This document shows positions 14,891-22,191 of a DNA stretch of 48,258 bases, piece by piece. This DNA comes from an uncultured Bacteroidota bacterium (lineage in GTDB: Bacteria; Bacteroidota; Bacteroidia; Chitinophagales; Chitinophagaceae): contig CAIQQR010000010.1 of assembly GCA_903874055.1 (NCBI GenBank), positions 1 to 48,258 of the forward strand. Reading direction: 5' to 3'. The position numbers and the translations under genes were made by a program. The stretch's first letter is position 1; every line of letters starts with the position of its first letter. Below the pieces are notes generated by a model. It was given only the letters and a program-made list of their open reading frames with translations, was not told the DNA's origin and searched no databases.

Positions 14891-17800
14891 TTATTTTGTT
14901 TTATATGCCATTCGTATAAAACTTGGTAAAACCACCAATAATAATGGTAAGGCAATAATAAAACCGCCTATCACTGCAATCGCCAAGGGTTGATGTAACT
15001 GTGCGCCTGTTCCTATTCCCAATGCTATTGGCATTAATGCAATAATGGCACCCAACGCAGTCATTAATTTTGGTCTTAACCTTGTTGAAATAGAATAAAT
15101 AATGGCGTCATCAACATTATTAGTAATTTGATAGGATTCTTTAAACTGCAAGAAAGTGAAAATTGCATTTTCTCCAATAATACCAACAATCATAATTAAC
15201 CCAGTATAACTTCCCACATTTAATGGAGTACCTGTCATAAATAGGCCCAAGTAGCTTCCACTAATTCCCAAGACCGCAACTAGTAGTATAATAACTGCAA
15301 TTTTAAAGTCTTTAAATAAGAAAAGAATTACACCAAAAACCAATAAACTTGCAGCTATTAAAATTAATAGAAGTTCACTAAAGGATTGTTGTTGATCGGC
15401 ATAAGAGCCACCATAAACAATAGCATAACCCTGTGGAAGTTGTATATTTTTTTGAATGGTAGATTGTATTTCCTTCATAACAGTTCCTAAGTCTCTACCC
15501 TCCAATCTTGCTGTTACTACACCCATTGATTGTAAATTCTCTCTTTGAATTTCAGCATCCCCATTATTAATTTGAACATTTGCCAATTGATTGATAGGCT
15601 TTAAATTTCCGTTAGGTAAAAAGATAAGTGTTTTGTGAATTCCCTTTACACTTAAATTTCGGCTACCTGGATAAACCATTCTAATATTTGTAAATTGTTC
15701 TTTATCATAAACAGCACCTACTACATTGCCTTCTAAACTTGATTGCATTTGAAATTGTAAATTAGCCGGGGTAATTCCATATTGAGCTAGTGTAGATGAC
15801 TTTGGTTGAATATCAATAGAAGGACCTGCAATGACTATGCCATCAAAAACATCGGCTGTACCTTCCACTTTCCCAATCACAGCAGCAACATCATGAGATA
15901 AAGCTTTTAACTTATTTTGATCGGTTCCAAAAATTTTTACTTCAATAGGTTGAACGGAAGTCATTAAATCACCCAACATATCTCCAATCACTTGCCCAAA
16001 ATCAATTCTTAATGCAGGCTGCGTGGATTCAACTTTTTTTCGAATATCACTAATGACTTCCTCAGTTGTTTTAGATCGATCCTTTTTTAATTGAATAAGA
16101 TAATCTCCTCTATTTGGTTCGGTAATAAAAAAGCCCATTTGTGTTCCTGTTCTACGACTATATGCTTTTATTTCAGGAATTTGAACAAAGGTTTTTTCTA
16201 CTTCACGAAGCATCCTGTCCGTTTCTTCCAATGAAGTTCCAGGAGGGGAACTATAATCAAATACAATACTACCCTCATCCATTTCAGGTAAAAATCCAGT
16301 TTCCAATTTTGGGAAAATATAAATAATTGAAAATACTAAAGCAACAATAAATGCAATACTAATAATAGGTTTTTTAATAAAGTAACCAACCCATTTTTGA
16401 GTTTTTACTTTATGCTCTTTTGATTTATTTTTATTAAAACTATTTGAATCTGCATTTTTAGTTAATAATAAATAAATTATTGGCAATATAATCCAGGTAA
16501 CAAAAAAGGAACATACCAATGCAATGATCATGGTATTTGTTAATACTTTAAAATAAGCACCAGCTACGCCACTCATTAATTCAAAGGGCAAGAAAATGAC
16601 AATGGTACTTAAAGATGATCCAATCATTGCAGGAAGTAAATAGCGAATTGCTTTTACAACTAAGGATGCAGTTGGTTCTTCAGGATGCTCTTCATGTGTT
16701 CTATGAATTTGTTCTACTACTACTATGGCATCATCTATAATTAATCCTATAGCAGCAGCCAAAGCGCCCAATGTCATTATATTAAAAGTCTGTCCAAACG
16801 CATATAATAAAATTAGCGTCAAGCCCAATATAATAGGAATAGTAATTAAAATGACAGTACTTGATTTTAAAGAACGTAAAAATAAAATGGCAACAAATAT
16901 GGCTAATCCCAACCCAATCCATAAACTATCCGTAACACTTTTAATGGAATCTTGTACAAATTCAGCTTGAACATAAAATGGTTTAATAGTAACATCTTTA
17001 GGAATAAGTTTTTTAACTTCTTCTAATTTTATATTTAACTTATCTGTTAAACTAACTAAATTACTATTGGGTTGTTTTATTACAGCCAGAAGTAATCCAT
17101 CTTTACCATTTGCATTTATCTTTACATATTCTTTTGCTTCTTGAATTTGAACATCAGCAATATCTTTAAGTAACACAATTCTTTTACCATCATTACTTAA
17201 TACCACATTTTCCAATTGTGTTTTGGATGAAACAGCAGCATCCGTTGTAGTCAAATACAATAATCTATAATCTGCTAAATAACCATTTGACTTAATAAAA
17301 TTAGTTTGAGACAATGCAGTATTAATAGCATCAGGCGTTATTCCAAGACTACTCATTTTTTGAGGATTCAAAGTAGCCCAATATTCTTTGGATTTGCCTC
17401 CAATAACACGAATTTCAGCAACACCTTCCACTTGAGATAAAAATGGCTTGATGGTATATAAGGCAAGCATTTTCATTTCAATAGGAGATCTAGTAGCGCT
17501 TTCTAATGAAAAACCTGCAATTGGCAATATTGAAGGATTCATACGTTCTACCGTTATATTTGTCTCCGGCGGAAGTGTATTTCGAATTTCATTTATTTTT
17601 GACTCAATTCTTTGTTGACTTATATCAATATTTGCATTCCAATCCATGAATGCAGAAATTTCACAACTACCCCTGCTAGTAGTGCTCCGAATTGTTTTTA
17701 AATCGGGAACTTGTTTTACTGCGTTTTCTAATTGACGAGTTACAGTTACCATCATTTTTTTTACAGGTAACTGACCTGCGTCTGCAATAATCTTAATTTT

Positions 17801-17923
17801 CGGAAAAGTGATTTCTGGAAATAAAGATGTTTGAAATTTACTATAAGCATAAAAGCCGCCTAACAAAATAAAGACGGCAACTACAGTTATAGGATTTTTA
17901 TAAGAAGAGAAAAATTTTCTCAT
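14891..17923 (-). CDS. RND efflux permease
   Basis: A 1010-residue inner-membrane pump with the RND layout: one N-terminal helix, a periplasmic domain, six helices, a second periplasmic domain and five helices. TM4 carries GLIIDDAIVVVEQ with Asp397 and Asp398, the proton-relay pair of drug-type pumps. The TM10 position that is Lys940 in AcrB is Glu918 here (GIIGENAIF), as in metal-type CusA. The relay is therefore a mix of drug-pump and metal-pump features, and the substrate class is uncertain. Upstream genes encode the adaptor and a TolC-like channel, giving a complete tripartite pump; a YVTN propeller follows. The start codon overlaps an inverted repeat that also contains the adaptor stop codon. 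Confidence 0.93.
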   Translation of the reverse strand: MRKFFSSYKNPITVVAVFILLGGFYAYSKFQTSLFPEITFPKIKIIADAGQLPVKKMMVTVTRQLENAVKQVPDLKTIRSTTSRGSCEISAFMDWNANIDISQQRIESKINEIRNTLPPETNITVERMNPSILPIAGFSLESATRSPIEMKMLALYTIKPFLSQVEGVAEIRVIGGKSKEYWATLNPQKMSSLGITPDAINTALSQTNFIKSNGYLADYRLLYLTTTDAAVSSKTQLENVVLSNDGKRIVLLKDIADVQIQEAKEYVKINANGKDGLLLAVIKQPNSNLVSLTDKLNIKLEEVKKLIPKDVTIKPFYVQAEFVQDSIKSVTDSLWIGLGLAIFVAILFLRSLKSSTVILITIPIILGLTLILLYAFGQTFNIMTLGALAAAIGLIIDDAIVVVEQIHRTHEEHPEEPTASLVVKAIRYLLPAMIGSSLSTIVIFLPFELMSGVAGAYFKVLTNTMIIALVCSFFVTWIILPIIYLLLTKNADSNSFNKNKSKEHKVKTQKWVGYFIKKPIISIAFIVALVFSIIYIFPKLETGFLPEMDEGSIVFDYSSPPGTSLEETDRMLREVEKTFVQIPEIKAYSRRTGTQMGFFITEPNRGDYLIQLKKDRSKTTEEVISDIRKKVESTQPALRIDFGQVIGDMLGDLMTSVQPIEVKIFGTDQNKLKALSHDVAAVIGKVEGTADVFDGIVIAGPSIDIQPKSSTLAQYGITPANLQFQMQSSLEGNVVGAVYDKEQFTNIRMVYPGSRNLSVKGIHKTLIFLPNGNLKPINQLANVQINNGDAEIQRENLQSMGVVTARLEGRDLGTVMKEIQSTIQKNIQLPQGYAIVYGGSYADQQQSFSELLLILIAASLLVFGVILFLFKDFKIAVIILLVAVLGISGSYLGLFMTGTPLNVGSYTGLIMIVGIIGENAIFTFLQFKESYQITNNVDDAIIYSISTRLRPKLMTALGAIIALMPIALGIGTGAQLHQPLAIAVIGGFIIALPLLLVVLPSFIRMAYKTK

Positions 17924-17937
17924 AATTGCTCAATTAT
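17922..17937. repeat. Inverted repeat spanning adaptor stop and RND start codons
   Basis: On the minus strand ATAATTG and CAATTAT flank two bases. As RNA, six pairs can form around a GAGC loop. The right arm ends with the AT of the permease ATG and the left arm overlaps the adaptor TAA. It could mask the start codon unless a ribosome finishing the adaptor opens it (translational coupling). Confidence 0.4.
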
Positions 17938-18857
17938 TTTATAATAACAACTTTTGCAGTATCGCTTAAACCATAATGTCCAGTTAGCACAATTTTATCA
18001 TTCACTGATAATTTTGGCTCCAACACTTCAACACTATTATTGTTTTCAATTCCTTTTTTTATGTCTACCCTAACTGCAGTATTACTATCTAATAATTTCA
18101 TGATCCAAAATTCGGTTTGTATTTCATTAGATAAAACTGCTTCTTTGGCAACTGATACAATGTTTGATTTTGCTTGTTTTACTAAATTCACTTTTGCGAT
18201 TAAATTTTCAGGAATGTTTTGATTATTATTAACCCTAATAATATATCGTTGAGTTTGAGATACTGGGTCAACTGTTGGTAATGGGGATTCGATAATTCCA
18301 TTCAAAATACTTGCATCTGGTAATTTTAGTTGGATTTGTTTATTACTTAAAAGGAATGGTTTTAACTCATAAGGCAGGTCTAATAAAAAAACAAAACTTT
18401 TTGTATCAGTGATGGTAGCAATCACTTCCCCATCTTGTACATAATCACCTGCTTGATAATTAATTTGAGTGATATAACCAGTTCCAGGAGCTTTAACATG
18501 AATTACACCATTAAAATGAAGTGAGCTATCCATATTATGATTGCTATTTTCCAAAACACTTGCTTCCTTAGTTTTGATTACAAACAAATCATCCCCCTTG
18601 TGAACCAATTTACCTAAACTAGCATTTACCAATTGTAAATATCCATTTGTATTTGACTTTACATTTGTTTTAAGTAAAAAAGCAGATACTGCATTTAGCT
18701 CCACTTCTTCTCTCATATTCCCCATTAAAGGAGATGTTAAAGTAACGGGAGTGCCTATGACAGCTGCTACTTCAGCGGTATCTTCCTTGACATTATTTTT
18801 ACAAGCCATAATGCTACTTAAAGCAATTGAAGCAAATATTATTTTGTAATGATTCAT
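17934..18857 (-). CDS. RND periplasmic adaptor (MFP/HlyD family) lipoprotein
   Basis: A 307-residue membrane-fusion protein. The N-terminus MNHYKIIFASIALSSIMAC is a lipoprotein signal with Cys19 as the lipidation site. A lipoyl half-motif appears as SNTNGYLQLVNASLGKLVHKGDDLFVIK, and its second half follows after an unusually short hairpin, with VKAPGTGYITQINYQAGDYV. The beta-barrel part is in the second half. The protein is shorter than AcrA-type adaptors, mostly because the coiled-coil hairpin is nearly missing. It links the TolC-like channel to the RND permease. It is 8 nt downstream of the TolC gene. Confidence 0.88.
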   Translation of the reverse strand: MNHYKIIFASIALSSIMACKNNVKEDTAEVAAVIGTPVTLTSPLMGNMREEVELNAVSAFLLKTNVKSNTNGYLQLVNASLGKLVHKGDDLFVIKTKEASVLENSNHNMDSSLHFNGVIHVKAPGTGYITQINYQAGDYVQDGEVIATITDTKSFVFLLDLPYELKPFLLSNKQIQLKLPDASILNGIIESPLPTVDPVSQTQRYIIRVNNNQNIPENLIAKVNLVKQAKSNIVSVAKEAVLSNEIQTEFWIMKLLDSNTAVRVDIKKGIENNNSVEVLEPKLSVNDKIVLTGHYGLSDTAKVVIIK

Positions 18858-18865
18858 TTTAATTT

Positions 18866-20104
18866 TTATTTTTTATTCCAATAATTAATCTGATTTATAA
18901 TCTGAAATTTATTTATAGCATTTTGAGTAACCGTATTTTTTGCAAAAAGATAGTTATTGATCGACAAAATATAATCTGTAATTCGTGCATCACCAGATTC
19001 AACTAATTTTTTTTGTGCCTCCATCAACATTTCAGCATAACCAATTTGTTTTTCAGAAACCGCTATAATTTTATCGGTTGCATTTAATTGTTGTACTAAT
19101 TGTAAAATTTGTTGGTCATATTGTTTTTTAAAAAAGTCTCGATAGTCTTGACGTGTTTGCTCTGCTATTTTAATACGATCGGTTTGCATCTTTCTTTGAT
19201 TGCCATCATAAATGGGTACTGTTATAGAAACGCCTGCACTAGCACCAAAATTTTTATAAGCATTTTCTGCAAAAGTGCTTAAATAGCCTCCATCTGCATA
19301 TAAATTTACCTTCGGTTTATAGTTATACTTTATTTGCTCATTTGCGTTTTTTAACTTGAAACTATCTACAGTAAATTGTTGGTAATACACTGTATTTTCA
19401 ACCATGGCAATTGGTTCAATTTTGATAGTTGGATTAGAGAGTTGAACTTGATTGGTATCTTTAATGCCACACAAATAATTTAGTGCTGCTACTTCATTTT
19501 GAAATTGAGCTTTTAACTGTTCAATTACTATCGCCTGTTGCTGAGATGCAACTAATATGTTTAAATAATCTGCTTGTTTATAAATTCCTTTTTCAGTAAA
19601 ATTCTTTAATAAAGTTTGTTGTTTTAAAAGTAAGTCGTTGATGTTATTATTAAAACTAATTTGTTGGTAAACACCATAAGCAGTTATGTATTGAGCATTT
19701 ATTGTTTTTATTAAATCCTGTGTCGAAATTTTACCTGCAATATTTAGGGATTCATTTAATAATTTAATAGCCTCGTGTTGATTATTGAGGTTTTCTTTAC
19801 TAACTAATTTTTTAGTAGCTACTATTTGTTGTGCAAAATTGGTTCCATTGGTAACTGCATAATCATAGCCCCAACCATTTAAAGAAGGTGCATAATTATT
19901 GGTACTAACCCCATTTACTTGGGTTTTATAACCAGCTAAAATTTTTAAACTATCAATTAAATTAACAAGATGTTGATTTTTTAAATCTTTTAAAAGTGGA
20001 CTATTTTCAAGACCTACTTGGATATAATCATCTACCTTTTTTTGCTGTGCAAAGCAAATATTAGTCAAAAGACAGACAATTACAATCGAAATAACATATT
20101 TCAT
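18866..20104 (-). CDS. TolC-family outer-membrane efflux channel
   Basis: A 412-residue outer-membrane efflux protein with a signal peptide ending in CFAQ and two long alpha-helical blocks, about residues 120-215 and 310-410, rich in Gln, Leu and Lys as in TolC coiled coils. The family GASAGVSITVPIYDGNQRK strand-turn motif is at about residue 290. It is the first gene of the pump operon (TolC, adaptor, RND permease, YVTN propeller). Its upstream region is shared with the divergent PLP-enzyme gene and holds TTAACTT-based inverted repeats. A hairpin with one bulged base ends exactly at its start codon. Confidence 0.9.
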   Translation of the reverse strand: MKYVISIVIVCLLTNICFAQQKKVDDYIQVGLENSPLLKDLKNQHLVNLIDSLKILAGYKTQVNGVSTNNYAPSLNGWGYDYAVTNGTNFAQQIVATKKLVSKENLNNQHEAIKLLNESLNIAGKISTQDLIKTINAQYITAYGVYQQISFNNNINDLLLKQQTLLKNFTEKGIYKQADYLNILVASQQQAIVIEQLKAQFQNEVAALNYLCGIKDTNQVQLSNPTIKIEPIAMVENTVYYQQFTVDSFKLKNANEQIKYNYKPKVNLYADGGYLSTFAENAYKNFGASAGVSITVPIYDGNQRKMQTDRIKIAEQTRQDYRDFFKKQYDQQILQLVQQLNATDKIIAVSEKQIGYAEMLMEAQKKLVESGDARITDYILSINNYLFAKNTVTQNAINKFQIINQINYWNKK

Positions 20105-20125
20105 TTCACAATTATTTTGTTGAAA
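20104..20125. repeat. Inverted repeat ending at the TolC start codon
   Basis: On the minus strand TTTCAACAA (20125-20117) pairs with TTGTGAAA (20111-20104) with one bulged A, around the loop AATAA. The final A of the right arm is the A of the ATG. It resembles the start-codon repeats at 28167 and 29442 but is imperfect. Confidence 0.35.
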
Positions 20126-20168
20126 TTATAAAATCTGCTACCTAAATACTTAATTCAAGGGTAACATA

Positions 20169-20248
20169 AACAATTAACTTGTTCATTATAAATATGGCAG
20201 AACTTCATTATTTATAACGTTTTTTAAGTTAATATATTTTGTTAACTT
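20169..20248. promoter_or_regulatory. TTAACTT inverted repeats in the TolC / PLP-enzyme divergent promoter region
   Basis: AAGTTAA (20226-20232) and TTAACTT (20242-20248) are perfect inverted arms around nine bases, just before the PLP-enzyme start. TTAACTT also occurs at 20174-20180 inside a shorter palindrome, AACAA-TTAAC-TTGTT (20169-20183). Three copies of one heptamer in a 162-bp divergent region suggest binding sites for one regulator of both transcripts. No regulator gene is nearby. Confidence 0.4.
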
Positions 20249-20266
20249 AGGTTTATAATTAATTCT

Positions 20267-21565
20267 ATGGCAAATCGTCGCAATTTTGTAAAGCAAATTG
20301 GCTTGTTGGCTGGTGCTTTTTCTGCTGAAAGCTTATTTAATCAAGCACATGCTGCTGAGTTTGAACACCAAAACCTCCTAAAAAATGGCCTATCCGCCAA
20401 AGAGTTAGCTACAGACGAAGATTACTGGTCCATCATTCAACAAAGCTATACAACCAGTCCAGCACTCATTAATTTAAACAATGGAGGGGTAAGCCCAAGT
20501 CCAAGAATTGTACAAGAGGCGGTGGAGCGATTTAATAAAATGACCAACGAAGGGCCTTCGTATTATATGTGGCGCATATTAGATCAAGGGCGCGAACCTT
20601 TAAGGTATAAATTAGCCGAGTTGGCGGGTGCTGATCCCGAAGAAATTGCCATAAACAGAAATGCAACCGAAGCATTAAATACAGTCATCTTTGGATTGAA
20701 TTTAAAAGCAGGAGATGAAGTAATTGGGACTAAACAGGATTATCCAAACATGATTAACGCATGGAGACAAAGAGCAGAAAGAGAGGGCATTGTTTACAAA
20801 CAAATTAATTTTCAGTTCCCAATAGAAAATGACGAGGAAATTGTTGCAGGTTTTGAGCACGCAATTACACCTAAAACTAAAATCATTCATATTACCCATA
20901 TCATCAATTGGATTGGTCAAATTTTACCTGTAAAAAAAATCACCGCAATGGCCAAAAAACATGGTATTGAAACCATTGTAGACGGCGCACATAGTTTTGG
21001 ACTTTTAGACTATAAAATTCCAGCATTAGGTTGTGATTATTTTGGAACTTCATTACATAAGTTTTTGTCTGCTCCAATAGGTAGTGGGATGCTATGGATT
21101 AAGAAAGAAAATATTGAAACAATTTGGCCATTGGTTTGTAATGACAAGCCAAAAAGTGCAGATATAAGAAAGTTTGAAACCATTGGTACAAGAAGCTTTC
21201 CCATTGAGCAAGGCATTGGGGAAGCAGTAAATTTTCAAAACGGAATTGGAAGTAAAAGAAAAGAAGAGCGTATTAGATATTTAAAAAATTATTGGGCAAC
21301 ACGTGTTCAAAACATCCCTAAAGTTAAAATACACACTTCCTTCAAAGATGAATACGCCTGCGCTATTTGTGGTGTTAGTATTGACGGCATGACTCCAGGC
21401 GAATTAGATAGTGCTTTATTTAGTAATTATAAAATTCATACGGTAGGAATCGTTTGGGAAAATATAAGCTGCGTTCGAATTACGCCACATGTATATACTA
21501 GAATACAAGATTTAGATAAATTAGTAATGGCTATTGATACTATTGCTAAAAAAGGAAAAGCTTAG
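20267..21565 (+). CDS. Tat-exported aminotransferase class V-type PLP enzyme
   Basis: A 432-residue fold-type I PLP enzyme. The N-terminus MANRRNFVKQIGLLAGAFSA has a twin-arginine motif (R-R-N-F-V-K), so the folded holoenzyme is probably exported to the periplasm. The class V core shows LNNGGVSPSP near residue 70, NRNATEALNTVIFGL for the cofactor phosphate, IVDGAHSFG with the PLP-binding Asp, and SLHKFLSAPIGSGML with Lys265 as Schiff-base lysine. The best family analogy is isopenicillin-N-epimerase-like or cysteine-desulfurase-like proteins. The reaction is unknown. A strong intrinsic terminator follows about 40 nt after the stop codon. Confidence 0.87.
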   Translation: MANRRNFVKQIGLLAGAFSAESLFNQAHAAEFEHQNLLKNGLSAKELATDEDYWSIIQQSYTTSPALINLNNGGVSPSPRIVQEAVERFNKMTNEGPSYYMWRILDQGREPLRYKLAELAGADPEEIAINRNATEALNTVIFGLNLKAGDEVIGTKQDYPNMINAWRQRAEREGIVYKQINFQFPIENDEEIVAGFEHAITPKTKIIHITHIINWIGQILPVKKITAMAKKHGIETIVDGAHSFGLLDYKIPALGCDYFGTSLHKFLSAPIGSGMLWIKKENIETIWPLVCNDKPKSADIRKFETIGTRSFPIEQGIGEAVNFQNGIGSKRKEERIRYLKNYWATRVQNIPKVKIHTSFKDEYACAICGVSIDGMTPGELDSALFSNYKIHTVGIVWENISCVRITPHVYTRIQDLDKLVMAIDTIAKKGKA

Positions 21566-21603
21566 TATAAAACCAAAACAATTCGGGAATTACTTTTAGA
21601 GAT

Positions 21604-21654
21604 ACCCCTACTTTTAAATACATCAAGTTTAAAAGTATGGGTTTTTTATTTTTT
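21604..21654 (+). terminator. Intrinsic terminator that contains the start codon of the next gene
   Basis: ACCCCTACTTTTAAA (21604-21618) pairs with TTTAAAAGTATGGGT (21628-21642) over 15 positions with one mismatch, around a nine-base loop. It is followed by T5-A-T6 (21643-21654). It is well placed to end the PLP-enzyme transcript. The ATG at 21637-21639 is inside the right arm, so the structure may also control expression of the downstream gene. Confidence 0.8.
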
Positions 21655-22191
21655 CAAAATCACAAAAAGGTTTGTGTTTATTTCCTTTTGGGAGTAGTGG
21701 GTGATGGAAATGCTCAACATGCCAATACAATACATTTTATTGACCCATACACTTTAAATGTAATGGGTAATACTTATCCGTTCAACCATATCTCATTGGA
21801 CTGGAGTGTTGGCGAAGCTCCCCTTGTTCAAATATTAGACTTACAAAAACAGTATCAATTATCTACAGGTTTTTTACAAGGCAGTTATTACCCACAATTA
21901 CTCTACCAACAACTAGATAGTTTTGCCATTCAAATTAAAGTAGGGCCTAACCCGTTTAGCAATCGCATCATTATTCAAAGCAAAGTAGATGATCTTACTA
22001 TTACATCCATTCAGTTAATTGATTTTCAAGGGAGCAAATTATACAATTCATCCGAACAGTTTTCAGGACTTCAATTTTATAAAGAAATAATTATAAAAAA
22101 ATTGATAGTCCCAGTTTGCTTTTTGGAAATACAGTACACTATCTCTGATCATATTTATAAATCAAAATATTTAAAACTAATTCAGCATTAA
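21637..22191 (+). CDS. Small exported protein with a T9SS type A-like C-terminal sorting domain
   Basis: A 184-residue protein. Residues 1-27 form a signal-like segment (HKKVCVYFLLGVVGDGNAQ). The middle contains LDWSVGEAPL and LSTGFLQGSYY, which I recall as S-V-G-E and T-Q-G-F-L-Q motifs in short Bacteroidota proteins destined for the type IX secretion system. The last 80 residues fit a type A sorting domain: KVGPNPFSNRIIIQSK, then SIQLIDFQGSKLYNS, and the C-terminal YLKLIQH. The only ATG available lies inside a terminator hairpin, and no better start is visible in frame. Its stop codon directly abuts the next ATG, so it is coupled to the adhesin-like gene. The start is less certain than the frame. 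Confidence 0.65.
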   Translation: MGFLFFQNHKKVCVYFLLGVVGDGNAQHANTIHFIDPYTLNVMGNTYPFNHISLDWSVGEAPLVQILDLQKQYQLSTGFLQGSYYPQLLYQQLDSFAIQIKVGPNPFSNRIIIQSKVDDLTITSIQLIDFQGSKLYNSSEQFSGLQFYKEIIIKKLIVPVCFLEIQYTISDHIYKSKYLKLIQH

